From assembly GCA_050084985.1 (NCBI GenBank), contig JBITNC010000001.1:106888001-106952000 (forward strand): DNA of 64,000 nucleotides, read 5' to 3'. A program made the position numbers and the translations under genes. The notes beneath the pieces were generated by a model, which was not told the origin of the DNA, made no database searches, and saw nothing but the letters and a program-made list of their open reading frames with translations. Source of the DNA: Nageia nagi (lineage: Eukaryota; Pinophyta). Within the stretch, counting starts at the first letter, position 1. Each line of letters starts with the position of its first letter. This document shows, one piece after another, positions 46,641 through 57,895 of the stretch.

Positions 46641-46859
46641 TGTCCACACTGTTCACACTGCAACTCTCTGCTCCTTTTCCTACATCCATTTTTCACATTA
46701 TTCCTGTACTTAACCGTTACACATCAAGAACACTCCTAGAAACTGTTCCTGTCATTATACGTTATCAACAGAATCCTTGTTTGTAACTGACGAACGCCTT
46801 TATTTCTCAGACAGAGTTGTTTTGACAAGTATACCTCTTTCTTCATGAATTTCAGCTAA

Positions 46860-47560
46860 TTCCGGATTCTTTTATTCTTCACTATGGTGTTTCTTACGAT
46901 TCCGGACCCTTTGTCTTCTTCATAATAGCTTTTCTGATAATTCCGGACTCTTTTCCTCGCTTACCGGATGTTTACTATATATATTGTGTTGTCATCATTC
47001 TTCGGACTCCGGAAATAGAATAAAACGCTTTTCACATGATGTCATCATTTCCGGACACTTATCTCCGGACTTTTATCTCCGAACTCTTTGTCTCCGGACT
47101 TTTTAAACACTAACTGCTAACGTCATCTTCTCCGGACACTTATCTCCGGACTTTTGTCTCCGGACTTTTCAATCTCTCTTTGCCGATCTCATTTCTGCAT
47201 TCCGGAATGCTTTGTTCGCTGACTCCGGCTCTTTGATTATTCTTTGCTGACCTCATCGTCTCCGGAACCCGGTTCCATTCACAAATGTGAACATCGTTCT
47301 CCCCGTGACATCATCTCTTGCTTCCGGAATGTTTTACTCGCTGGCTCCGGCACTTTGATCGCTCCTTGCTGACCTCATCACTTCCGGACTCCGGTTTTGG
47401 GTGAAGGCCCGAAATCGCTGACGTCATTTCTTCCAGAACTCGGTCAACCAATCACACTTCTCTTCCGGAACACAGTTAGACCTCCGGAACCCGATCAAAC
47501 AGTCTCGCTTCACTTCCGGAACTTAGTTAATCCTCCGGAACCCGATCAATATCTTGTTGA
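46860..47560. promoter_or_regulatory. U3 TCCGGA palindrome array with TGACGTCA sites (left LTR)
   Basis: I count about 18 exact TCCGGA hexamers in 700 bp, many spaced 14-30 bp apart, in contrast to CpG-poor surroundings. Among them are TGACGTCA (47418-47425) and related TGACATCA, TGACCTCA and AACGTCAT motifs, which are core sites for plant TGA/bZIP factors. A TATA-like AATATATATAG lies on the minus strand at 46975-46985. The position upstream of the TATA marks it as the enhancer/promoter part of U3. Confidence 0.7.
46975..46985 (-). promoter_or_regulatory. TATA box of left LTR
   Basis: The minus strand reads AATATATATAG, the only strong TATA-like string at the downstream edge of the TCCGGA array. 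The equivalent in the right LTR is at about 54418-54428. Transcription would start near 46950, which defines the U3/R border. Confidence 0.55.
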
Positions 47561-47601
47561 CAACAATTACAATCACACTTCTCAATCACACATACTCAAC
47601 A

Positions 47602-47613
47602 ATCTCCCCCTTT
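47602..47613 (-). other. Polypurine tract
   Basis: The minus strand reads AAAGGGGGAGAT immediately before the 3' LTR start TGTTG. This is the standard second-strand primer position and composition for copia elements. Confidence 0.93.
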
Positions 47614-47816
47614 GGAATTGTTGGCAACACCATTAACACCACTTGATCAGATACCAAATTCAGGACACTTCTCCCCCTTTTTCAACAATAACAAAGGGCA
47701 TTTACAGACTCCCCCTGAGTCCATACACTACATTCTCAGGAAATTAGGAGTGAACATTGGATATAGAAAAGAAAAAAAATAAGTACTCCCCCTGAGAAGG
47801 CGACGTTCAGAGCTAG
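47614..47816 (-). other. Element 3' untranslated region
   Basis: About 200 bp between the pol stop and the polypurine tract. A second CCCCCTGAG/CCCCCTTTTT-type purine-rich tract on the minus strand (near 47672, 47709 and 47787) repeats the look of the polypurine tract. Multiple such tracts are a known feature of Sireviruses. Confidence 0.65.
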
Positions 47817-49580
47817 CTAATACTTGGGCAAGACAGCAACTCCTAGCTTGGTTCGAAGATATTCGAAGACGTCCTTGGACAAGGGCTTTGTAAAAATGTC
47901 GGCTACTTGCTCTGTGGTTGGGACAAAGTCTAACTGTACTTCTCCTTGCGCCACTTTTTCTTTGAGAAAGTGATATCTGATTGCAATATGCTTTGTGCGT
48001 GAGTGCATAACGGGATTTTTGGATATATTGATTGCACTCGTGTTATCACACTGAATTGTTATGGGCTCATTAATCTGTATACCAAAATCGTTGAGCATCT
48101 GCTTCATCCATAGAAGCTGTGTGCAGCAAGAAGTAGCTGCTATATACTCTGCTTCTGCTGTAGATAGGGATACAGAGTCTTGCTTTTTACTGTGCCAGCC
48201 AACAAGATTATTACCCAAATAAAATGCTCCTTCGCTGGTGCTCTTCCTGTCATCCACGCATCCTGCCCAGTCTGCATCTGAAAAAGCAGTAAGTGTAAAG
48301 TTCTTTCCTCTGGGATACCATAAGCCATATTCTACTGTTCCTTTGAGGTATCTGAAAATTCTCTTTACTGCAGTAACATGGGTCTCTTTGGGATTTTCTT
48401 GAAATCGAGCAACCATACATACAGCTTGAAGAATGTCTGGTCTAGTAGCTGTCAAATATAACAAACTTCCTATCATTGACCTGTACTGTGTTTGATCTAC
48501 TGTTGGCGCTTTGTCATTCTTGCTTAATTTGCAGCCTGTTGTCATAGGAGTGCTCACAGGTTTACAGTCTTCCATAGTGAACTTCTTCAGCATCTCCTTA
48601 ACATATTTGGTTTGAGAAATAAACATGCCATTCTTCAACTGATTGATTTGCAGACCAAGAAAGAATGCAAGCTCACCTATCATGGACATTTCAAATTCTG
48701 TTTGCATGTTGTCGGCAAGATGTTTACACAGCTCATTCTTGCTTCCTCCAAAAATTATATCATCTACATAGACAACAACGATTAGCTGATTTCCTTTTTC
48801 TGATTTAATGTATAGATTGCTATCCACTCTCCCTTTTCTAAAGCCTTGCTGCTGAAGATATGCATCAAGTCTGGAGTACCATGCTCGGGGTGCCTGTTTC
48901 AAACCATACAGAGCCTTCTTTAGTTTGCATACCAGATTAGGATCCTCTCCCAATTGGAAACCATCTGGCTGTTCAACATAGACTTCTTCTTCAATTTTGC
49001 CATTTAGAAAGGCTGATTTTACATCCATTTGATACACTGTGAAGTCTTTATACACTGCAAAGGCTAAAAACATGCGAATGGCTTCTAATCTGGCTACTGG
49101 TGCAAAGGTTTCTTCAAAGTCAATCCCTTCAACTTGAGCATATCCCTTGCAAACAAGTCTAGCTTTATTTCGAACCACTTTCCCTTCTTCATTCATCTTA
49201 TTACGAAAGACCCACTTTGTGCCAATCACATTTTTGTTGGCTGGTCTGGAAACGAGTTCCCATGTTTCATTCTTTTCAATCTGAGTGAGTTCTTCCTCCA
49301 TTGCTCTCATCCAGCTTTCATCTTGGCTGGCTTCTGAGACATTCTTGGGCTCTATGCTGGACAGGAGAGAGTAGGTGTGTGAGACCCCTCTGCGAGTTTG
49401 AATGCCTATCTGAAACTCACCGATAATTTGTTCTTGTGGATGATCCTTGTGCCATCTCTTTGGTGGAGTTTTTGAATGTTCATCTTCTTCCGTCTCATTC
49501 TCTGAATCATTATCTGGGTTACTTGGCGGATTTGAGTCTTCTGGTTTCTTTCCTTGTGATTGCTGTACGGCAGGCTTAGA
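47817..49580 (-). pseudogene. Sirevirus-like RT and RNase H (pol 3' frame)
   Basis: Open from the stop at 47817 up to the frameshift at about 49581-49605. 49310-47817 gives 497 codons; the ATG at 49310 is internal, since conserved sequence ([34 protein letters not shown]) precedes it in frame. [13 protein letters not shown] with catalytic Asp at residue 96 of this piece, YVDD at 181-184. RNase H: SDADWAG at 344-350, AEAEYI at 385-390, CDN at 421-423. The position usually Asp in KHIDIRYH is Ala (443), as in some copia proteins. The C-terminus [20 protein letters not shown] is complete. It converts element RNA into DNA in the particle. No stop interrupts it, so only the upstream lesions separate it from gag. 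Confidence 0.93.
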
Positions 49581-49605
49581 CTTGTTTTCTTCTGCTTATC
49601 TTCTT
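49581..49605 (-). other. Frameshift between integrase end and RT
   Basis: Upstream (higher coordinates) the integrase tail is in one frame through an RNLPKRNDDENLPDYQ block. Downstream the conserved PEDSNPPSN and [10 protein letters not shown] blocks are in another frame. The switch must fall in the A-rich codons here (minus strand GAAGATAAGCAGAAGAAAAC). A single-base indel would explain it. Confidence 0.8.
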
Positions 49606-49903
49606 CAATTGGATCTTGATAATCAGGAAGATTTTCATCATCATTTCTCTTAGGAAGATTTCTTTGCTCATCAACACGAACATCAGCACTATCAACAATT
49701 GTTTTTGTCCTTTTATTGTAGCACCTGTACGCTTTGCTCTTCGAAGAATACCCAAGAAAGATACCTTCGTCTGATCTGTCCTCAAACTTTCCTAAATTTT
49801 CTTCTATTCTTTTGATGTAGCATTTACTGCCAAAGATCCTGAAATGCCTTACTGTAGCTCTTCTTCCAAACCATAATTCATATGGTGTTTTGTCCTCATG
49901 TGG

Positions 49904-52891
49904 TCACATCATACATCTATTTTGAATATGTACTGCAGTATGCACTGCTTCTCTCCAAAACTTATCAGCGACCTTGCTTTCTATCAACATGGTTCGAGCC
50001 ATTTCTTGTACAGCTCTATTTTTTCTTTCAGCTACTCCATTTTGTTGTGGAGTTCTGGCTGCAGAGAATTGCCTTTTTATTCCATGTTGTATGCAAAACT
50101 CATTAAACTCATCAGAGGTGAACTCACCTCCCCTGTCTGAGCGAAGACACTTAATTTTCCTTTCCATTTGATTTTCTACTTGGTTTTTAAAAGCTTTGAA
50201 CATTCCAAAAGCTTCAGATTTATGTTTCAAGAATTGCACCCAAGTCATTCTTGAATAATCATCAATGAATAGAATAAAATACTTATCTCCATTGAAGCTT
50301 TGTGTTCTCATTGGTCCACATAAGTCGGTGTGAATAATCTCCAATGGTTTGCTTGTGTGATACTCTTTTACTTTGAACTTTGTCCGTGTTTGTTTTCCCT
50401 TTTGGCATGAATCATAGATATCATTTACTGGTGTGCTGATATGGGGCATATCTCTTACCGCTCTTTTGGAGCAAACATTCATCAAGTTTTTAAAACAGAT
50501 GTGTCCCAATCTCTTATGCCATAACCAATCATCACTCTCTTTGCCTAATAGACATGATCCTTCTGATACATCTGATAAGGTGTATAGATTCCCGCTGGTT
50601 CTTGTACCGACTGCTATTAGTCTACCACTGTTTGCCCTTCGGATCTCACAACCATGGCTTTTGAAAATTACATCATGTCCTTTATCACATATTTGACTGA
50701 CGCTTAACAAGTTGTGCCTCAGTCCCACAACAAACAGTACTTCTTCAGATCTGATGTTGCCGTCATTTATTTTGACAGACCCTTTGCCGATAATTTGTGC
50801 GCCATCATTATTTCCAAATCTAACTGACCCACCTTCATATTCTTGTAGTTTTTGGAATTTCTTTTTGTCACCTGTCATGTGACTTGAGCATCCGTTGTCT
50901 AATATCCATGGTGAAGGTTTGTCTTGAGCTTTCAATGCAGTTTGAACAATTAAAGACTCTTTGTCCTTTTTGAGTTTCCCCTTTTCTTTCCAGACTTGTT
51001 TTACTTTTGTTTCAGCTCCTTGTTTCTTATTACACTCTTCTTCTTTCTGTGGAAGACTGCGCTGAACCTGTTTATTCTGTCTTACAGAAGGAAATTGTCT
51101 TCGTGAGAAGAACCTCATGCCATAGTTAACTTTGCAGAATCTGGCAATGTGTCCATATTTGCGACAGTTGTAACACTCAACAGGATACTCCATTAATGGA
51201 CCGAATGCATTCCTAGTAACAAAGGTCCTTGGTTTAATATTATATTTACATTCAGAAATTTTGTGCCCATATGCATTGCATTTGAAACAGTATCCATTGA
51301 AGGAATGGATGTAACTATTACGTTGCTGAGTTTTTCTTTGTCCTGCATAGGGTCTTCTTCTGGACTGCACTTGAGTGAAGCCATCATTCTTCAGTTCTGG
51401 GCTACCTTCCCTTTTCTTGGCTTCTTTTGTGTTTTCCTCTTTTATGTTGCTGGAAGATTGTCCTTGTTCATATCCCAGACCAGATTTATCCGAAAACATT
51501 CTTTGACTGTTGATGATTTCGCTAAGTTTGGTCGACCTTCCTTCTAGATATTCAAAGGAACTGATTTTCTTGGTTACTTCCTCTAGTTGTGCACGTAGCC
51601 CAGTTATTTCTTCTTCGAGCTTACTACAATTCTTAACTTTCTCGAGAAGCTGTTCCTCCAAACTCTCATTTATCCTCTTGGATTCTTCGACTTCTATTTT
51701 TAGGTTTTCTACAGTAGTACTTGCATCATCACACCTTTTTGAGAGTATCTTATTTTTCTTCACTTCTTTATTCAATTCATTCAATGCTGTCATTAGTTCT
51801 TCTTCAATATCAATCTCAACTTCACAGTCATCTTCTTCATCTGTCTCTTCCTTCTTATGTTTTTGGTCATTTTGATTATTTTCATTCAGTTTTTCTTCAA
51901 ACGCCATAAACAATGACTCATTATATTCCTTTTCTGATTCGTTACTGGAATCATCATTAGTGGAGCCTTCATTTCTAGATAAGAGGCTCTGTCTATTTGA
52001 CTTTCTATTTCGAGCCTGAGATTTCATCTTGCAATTTTTCTCAAAATACGATTCTTGATCATCTTTATCAGTTTTTCTATATGGACATTTTGAGATAAAG
52101 TGACCAATACCACCACAATTAAAACATTTAAAAGGTAGCTTGCCTTTATACTTACCTTTTCCCCTTTTTAGCTTTCTAATGAAGTTTGCTTCTGCTTCAT
52201 CCGATTGTTCCTCATCGTCAGAATCTTCTCTGGCGTTGTTACTGCTGCTGGTCTTAAACGCTGCTTGCTTTTCTGAATGTTTTGTTTTTCCAATCCTCAT
52301 TTCATAAGCAGTTAGCGATCCATGCAATTCATCCATGCTAAAAGTTTTCAGATCTTTTGCTTCTTCAATAGCAGACACTTTTGAATCAAAACGAGAAGTG
52401 AGAGATCGCAGTACCTTTTTCACGATGACATGATCTTCAATCTCTTCTCCAAGGCCTCTGATCGCATTAGTAATTTCATTTACTCTTAGCATGTAGGCTT
52501 CAATGGTTTCATCTTCATTCATCTTTAGACCTTCGAATTGAGCTCTATGTGTTTGGAGTTTTGCTTCCTTGACTTTGTCATCTCCCTCGTGAATGCTTTT
52601 CAATTTACTCCATATTTCTTTAGCGGACTTGCATGCCATAACTTTTACCAGTTCGCTGTCCACAAGACCACACATTAGAGCGTTTCGTGCTTTGGCATCA
52701 TATTCAAATACCTTTCTTTCTGCTTCATCTGATGGACCAGTAGGAGGAGGAGTGTAACCCCTTTTAACGGCATCCCAAGTACCAAAACCCAATGCACTGA
52801 GATAAGTCTTCATCCGAATTTTCCAGAACCCATAATTGGTTCCATCAAAGAGTGGTGCCTTGTTAGATGAGAAACCTTCTCCGCTTGCCAT
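49904..52891 (-). pseudogene. Sirevirus-like gag-protease-integrase frame
   Basis: 995 codons from ATG at 52891, about 50 bp inside the primer site. UBN2-type gag occupies about residues 10-195. CCHC knuckles lie at 256-269, 535-548 and 573-586, so there are three instead of the usual one or two. An acidic coiled coil lies at about 360-445. Protease is WILDNGCSSHMTG at 662-674, with DNG where DSG is usual. The pre-integrase block is LWHKRLGH near 790. Integrase has D856, D919 and E955 (spacing 63 and 35). The frame ends in TGA (49904-49906) where relatives continue with Arg, consistent with CGA to TGA. The integrase tail is readable beyond it to about 49610. This would make particle, protease and integrase, but full pol is not translatable in this copy. 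Confidence 0.93.
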
Positions 52892-52941
52892 AGTGTCACT
52901 GTCCAGATCTCCTTAGCTGTTATAGCTTACTTAGGAACCTT

Positions 52942-52953
52942 GCTCTGATACCA
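52942..52953 (-). other. Primer-binding site for initiator Met-tRNA
   Basis: The minus strand reads TGGTATCAGAGC, complementary to the 3' end of plant initiator Met-tRNA, two bases inside the 5' LTR end CAACA. This is the standard first-strand primer site of plant copia elements. Confidence 0.95.
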
Positions 52954-52955
52954 AT

Positions 52956-55042
52956 TGTTGTTCTTCGAGTGACACTGAGAGGGGGGGGGTGAATCAGTGT
53001 ATATAAAAATTATCACTATCCAATCTTCTTTAATAATGATAGATTAAAAGCTAGAGAAAATGAGCAAGCACACCAGTACATCACACAACACCAGATGTAA
53101 CGAGGTTCACCAGTTTGGCTACATCCCGAAAATGACTACTTGGACACCAATCCAAATCCAGCCATTAAAGAAAGCTTACAGATTCACAGCACCAACTGTG
53201 AAGGGTAGCACCAACTACCACCTTGAGAATAGCAGCACCTACTGCTTGGAGCACCAACTCCAGCTCTCAAATCCACTCCAGCTCTCAAATCCACAGCACC
53301 AACTGTGAAGGGTAGCACCAACTACCACTTTAGAATTAGCAGCACCGACTGCTTGGAGCACCAACTCCAGCTATCAAGCATCAACTTGATAGAACATTCA
53401 AATGGAGAAAAGATTCTGTTCTAGAAGACCCTCAATGGTCTAGCTCTAATGCTCACTTCATACACTTCGGATATTTCACTTTACACACAGCACTTGCTTC
53501 CACTCACTTCTCTGCTCATCACACTCATGCAATTACCTGCGTTTGCATACTTTACTTCACGCACTTCTCATCACACACTCCGCACACACTTTGCCTCTTT
53601 TCACACTTTTCATCCCACACATTTGACACCTAGAAACCAACTCTTATATCTGCATGTCCCACTACTTGCTTCACTTATTCCTTTAGCTGTAAACTCTCAG
53701 CTACTACTCTCCTCGAGCTATGCACTCATGACTTCTTCTATCCTTGAGCTGTGCACTCATTACTTCTTCTCTCCTCAAGCTGTGCAATCTCAACTACTGC
53801 TTTTCTCGAGCTGTGCACTCATAACTTCCTTTCTCCTCGAGCTGTCCAATCATAACTTGCATTGTCCTCCAGCTGTGCAATCTCAGCTACTTCTCTCCTC
53901 GAGCTGTGCACTCATTACTTCTTCTCTCCTCAAGCTGTGCAATCTCAACTACTGCTTTTCTCGAGCTGTGCACTCATAACTTCCTTTCTCCTCGAGCTGT
54001 GCAATCATAACTTGCATTGTCCTCCAGCTGTGCAATCTCAGCTACTTCTCTCCTCGAGCTGTGCACTCATTACTTCTTGCCATGTCCACACTGTTCACAC
54101 TGCAACTCTCTGCTCCTTTTCCTACATCCATTTTTCACATTATTCCTGTACTTAACCGTTACACATCAAGAACACTCCTAGAAACTGTTCCTGTCATTAT
54201 ACGTTATCAACAGAATCCTTGTTTGTAACTGACGAACGCCTTTATTTCTCAGACAGAGTTGTTTTGACAAGTATACCTCTTTCTTCATGAATTTCAGCTA
54301 ATTCCGGATTCTTTTATTCTTCACTATGGTGTTTCTTACGATTCCGGACCCTTTGTCTTCTTCATAATAGCTTTTCTGATAATTCCGGACTCTTTTCCTC
54401 GCTTACCGGATGTTTACTATATATATTGTGTTGTCATCATTCTCCGGACTCCGGAAATAGAATAAAATGCTTTCCCATGATGTCATCATTTCCGGACACT
54501 TATCTCCGGACTTTTATCTCCGAACTCTTTGTCTCCGGACTTTTTAAACACTAACTGCTAACGTCATCTTCTCCGGACACTTATCTCCGGACTTTTGTCT
54601 CCGGACTTTTCAATCTCTCTTTGCCGATCTCATTTCTGCATTCCGGAATGCTTTGTTCGCTGACTCCGGCTCTTTGATTATTCTTTGCTGACCTCATCGT
54701 CTCCGGAACCCGGTTCCATTCACAAATGTGAACATCGTTCTCCCCGTGACATCATCTCTTGCTTCCGGAATGTTTTACTCGCTGGCTCCGGCACTTTGAT
54801 CGCTCCTTGCTGACCTCATCACTTCCGGACTCCGGTTTTGGGTGAAGGCCCGAAATCGCTGACGTCATTTCTTCCAGAACTCGGTCAACCAATCACACTT
54901 CTCTTCCGGAACACAGTTAGACCTCCGGAACCCGATCAAACAGTCTCGCTTCACTTCCGGAACTTAGTTAATCCTCCGGAACCCGATCAATATCTTGTTG
55001 ACAACAATTACAATCACACTTCTCAATCACACATACTCAACA
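52956..55042 (-). repeat. 5' LTR of Sirevirus-like element
   Basis: 2,087 bp with the same sub-structure as the other LTR: U5 repeats at 53187-53370, the 31-bp array at about 53693-54075, a TATA at about 54418-54428 and the TCCGGA/TGACGTCA array at about 54300-55000. As the 5' LTR it would drive transcription of the element towards lower coordinates. Open frames on its plus strand (53449-53979, 53862-54155 and others) are repeat artefacts. Confidence 0.95.
53690..54075. repeat. 31-bp / 155-bp higher-order tandem array (right LTR)
   Basis: Same array as in the left LTR with the same unit order. Only a handful of single-base differences (for example GTGCAATC against GTCCAATC near 53845) separate the two copies, so neither has gained or lost units since insertion. 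Confidence 0.9.
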
Positions 55043-55047
55043 ATCTT
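55043..55047. repeat. Target-site duplication ATCTT, right copy
   Basis: Directly follows the right LTR end CAACA and equals 45507-45511. Confidence 0.9.
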
Positions 55048-55500
55048 CTATATTGAAAGGTGTATTAAAATCTCCTTCTACTAGCCAAAGCATATTTGGG
55101 AATATCTTCATGTGATTTGATAAAAAATCCCAAAACTACCTTCTCCTTATTAAAATATTTGAAGCCTAGATATTAGACATAATAAAAGTATATTTTAAAT
55201 ACTTACAGGTAACTTTCATTGATAAATATCTATTGGATGACTAGTGGATTCTTTTTGCATCAACTTTAATAGGATCCCACACAATCCATAATCCACTTGC
55301 TTTTCCCACTACAATTATAGCCTCATACATGGTGTCCCTCCAAATCTTTTTTGCTAATTTTTGTATATTATGTTGCTTGACATTGGTTTCTTGTATGAGT
55401 AGCATGTTTGGTTTTCTATCTCTCCTCAATTCCCTAGAAATCTTTTTCTTCCTATGTATATTGCATCCCTCAATATTCTAGCATATTATGTTCATCATAA
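55043..55500 (-). pseudogene. L1 endonuclease N-terminal part
   Basis: RRDRKPNMLLIQETNVKQHN carries the catalytic Glu block (family ..P.VL.LQETK). AIIVVGKASGLWIVWDP matches the S.GGI..LW.. block. About 50 codons later a GDFN block (55070-55085), with the catalytic Asp and Asn, lies directly against the insertion point. Stops occur at 55241 and elsewhere. The C-terminal half continues in the same phase at 45511 beyond the copia element. Confidence 0.9.
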
Positions 55501-56439
55501 TCTTTTTTTGGTACCACTCTACTCTTGAGTGTTGCTCCCTTTATTTCCTTTTTTCTTTGCTAAGTGTGGTCTTCTTTTCCCATTGTGTTCCATATTTGCT
55601 ATGATTCTTTTAAGAGTAATATGTTTTGTAGTTTGTAATGAGAATTTGGGCATTCCTTTTTTTCTTTTTAGTCCTTCTTCCTTCTATTTCCTTATTCTCC
55701 ACATTCCCTTCTTCTTCAACAACTTCTAATTGATCCTGGTCTTTTTCTTCTTTCTCTTCATCCTCCTCTACATCTGCTTCATTTTCTTCATAAATTTCTT
55801 CTAATTCTTCTCCTTCTTGATTTTTTATTTACATGATTACATTTATGTTACCTAACATCTCATTTATGTCTTTATCAACACCTCTTTACTTATAGGTTTA
55901 TGAAGTTGAGTGTATTCAACTTGTGAAATCATTATATCTTTCTCTTCTGTTATATTATACAATACTTGAAAAGAGTTTCCTTTTAGGGATGAGTCTATAT
56001 TCTATGTTACTTTTAGAATTTTATCATTCATTAAAGGATCTATCTTGCTATTTATGCTTGGAATTGTAAGGTCTTTATACTCATCTTATCTAGATGTTCC
56101 TATTACTTCTTGCTAATTACCTTCCTTATTCTTTTCTTTTTCTTAATATAATGGCTAGTTTTATCTTCTATTGGTTTCCATGCTCCTCCCATTTTATGAT
56201 TAGTCCTAAATTTTGGGTTATAGATTTGTTGATTTGGTCTTGGTCCTTGCTAATTTTATTATTTGAGTCTCCTCAGGAAGCCTTTTTTAGTGTGGCCATA
56301 TCTATTACATCTTGCATAGATTTTTGGGGGAATATTAATAGATATCTCCTAAGATATATTCTCCTCTTCTATTTTTCAAATAGATGTTCATCTTCATAGG
56401 TTTTGGAATATTAATACTGGCATAAAATCTTGTTGTTTA

Positions 56440-56950
56440 AAAGGTTTTTCCTAATCTCATATTCTTGTCCATACATATATATTCCCCCATTGTTGATGCA
56501 ATACCAATAATAGTTTCTTCAAACCAAAAATTAGTGGGTAGCTCTGATAGGAATATCCACATTGGTATTTTTGTAAATGAGTCATTTTGGGGATTAATCC
56601 TTCATACCATTTCTTTAGGTGAAGGCTACTTTTTCCAAACCATCAAGGCCCTTTTTCCATGACCTAATGGAGGTCTTCTTTTAGGTTAAAGTTAAACATT
56701 AGAAATTATTTTGGGAGTGTTTCCATTTACACCTTCCCTTCAAGCTTCCAAAATATTCTAATCCATCTTCTGACATTTTCAAGTATTGACCTTATTCCCA
56801 TAAACTTGCCAATGAGGGTATTTTTTTTAGATTCCATTATTTTATCATATGTAGCATCTGGTATTATTATTCTTGACATATCTTTATCAAAATCCACTTT
56901 CTACACTACCACCAACATGCACAGTTGGATTCCATTTCGCATATTCATCT
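56440..56950 (-). pseudogene. L1 ORF1 with DUF4283-like domain
   Basis: The frame reads LIGKFMGIRSILENVRRWIR and FWKLEGKV, then a MFNFNLKEDL block and VMEKGPWWFGKSSLHLKKWY. This is the L.GKF......I...W...G.......G.F.F.F....D...V...GPW.F....L.L..W pattern of DUF4283 proteins, found in plant L1 ORF1 and related nucleic-acid-binding proteins. Stops where Gln or Trp is expected interrupt it. The gene would make the RNA-binding chaperone of the L1 particle. Confidence 0.82.
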
Positions 56951-57020
56951 AAAGTGCTTAAGATAATGATTTTGTAGTATTGGGACACCCCCTCCATTGA
57001 GTGGGTCCATTTTGTAAATA

Positions 57021-57700
57021 AAAATTCACATGTAGAGAAAACTATACCTAAGCCACATCCTATATAACTAGGATAATCTTCTTTGCTCTATCAAATTTGC
57101 TACATTTTTAGGAAACCCTAGCTTCTCCCTCTACTCTCCCACTCTATTCTCAAAAATATTTACAATATGAACACTCAATTTGGTAATAATGCACTTTTAC
57201 CCAACATGTTTACCATTTATTGCATTGGGATAATTATGTTTTTTTCTTGATCAACCATTACATGTAGTTACATAACTATTTTCATGATTAAGTAGCATGA
57301 AACTATTATTTTGTGCACTTTGGAATGTTACTTTTAGTAAAAAATATGATAGTATTCCAAGCAAAATGCAAAAAATTACAATTTTACAATTATGAAGTCA
57401 CAAGTTTATGCAAAAATATGCATTATGAGCAAAACTATAATATTATGAGTTTTATGATAGTACAACAATAGTTTACAAAGCATTCACAAGAAAATTGAAA
57501 TATTTTTTGGAGTGCAAAATCATCAACTCACCTTTTTGGATAAGTTTTGCCTAAGTTTTTGAAATTTTTTGACAAATTTGCATAAAAAGGGATCAAATCT
57601 TATTTACATAGGGTTAAATTGGGATAAAACCATGACCAATTAGACTTTGGAGGTAAGTTGAAGGCTAAAAATGCGAAAAAGAGCAAATTGGATCTCAAAT
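57021..57700. other. AT-rich spacer upstream of L1
   Basis: No gene or clear repeat seen. Confidence 0.45.
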
Positions 57701-57709
57701 TGGTGCAAC

Positions 57710-57895
57710 AATCAAGGCATAGTACACCTAGCCCTAAGTATAGTGTGCTTGGGAATGCTTGGCCTCGGCATCATGCAATTTGTTATTCTTATCCTAGGTG
57801 CAATGTGCTTGGGTATTCTTGGCCTATGTGAATTATGCTTGGATCCTAAGTGCAATATTGCATTGCACCCTAGGCCGTATAGATAACTTTGCTAA
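57710..57895. repeat. Degenerate GTGCTTGGG-type repeat
   Basis: TAGTGTGCTTGGGAATGCTTGGCCT, AATGTGCTTGGGTATTCTTGGCCT and a TTATGCTTGGATCCTAAG variant follow each other at about 60-65 bp. They are GC-richer than their surroundings and similar in wording to 36.2-36.67 kb. Confidence 0.5.

Larger units (their letters stand above)
45512..47601 (-). repeat. 3' LTR of Sirevirus-like element
   Basis: This LTR has TG...CA ends and differs from the other LTR by about nine substitutions and three single-base indels by my alignment; the indels account exactly for the 3-bp length difference. In element orientation, U3 runs from 47601 to about 46945 (TCCGGA array, TATA at about 46985). R and U5 run down to 45512 and hold the 31-bp tandem array and a second set of AGCACCAACT repeats near 45735-45930. 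Confidence 0.95.
45512..55042 (-). mobile_element. Near-complete Sirevirus-like Ty1/copia element
   Basis: The element is 9,531 bp. It has LTRs of 2,090 bp (45512-47601) and 2,087 bp (52956-55042) starting TGTTG and ending CAACA, 5-bp duplications, a Met-tRNA primer site at 52942-52953 and a polypurine tract at 47602-47613. The gag-protease-integrase frame is 52891-49904, and RT-RNase H ends at 47817. The [10 protein letters not shown] site, [17 protein letters not shown] block, [17 protein letters not shown] block and DIFTKPLS tail match the Sirevirus (SIRE1-type) branch. The gag, with a coiled coil and three zinc knuckles, also fits. I see one premature TGA and one frameshift as the coding lesions. 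It is much GC-richer than its surroundings and inserted in an L1 endonuclease. Confidence 0.95.
55043..57020 (-). mobile_element. L1-type LINE, 5' part (ORF1 and endonuclease start)
   Basis: Upstream portion of the L1 split by the copia element. On the minus strand, high to low: a DUF4283-like domain (about 56.45-56.93 kb), a charged linker rich in Lys and Glu (about 55.6-56.4 kb) and the endonuclease N-terminal half (55043-55490). The polypeptide order, ORF1 then endonuclease, is that of plant L1s. The 5' end near 57.0 kb is not sharply defined. Confidence 0.85.

Noticed and set aside
51510-51875. 121-codon Ser-rich plus-strand frame
   Set aside because: Antisense of the coiled-coil/acidic part of gag on the minus strand; no independent support.
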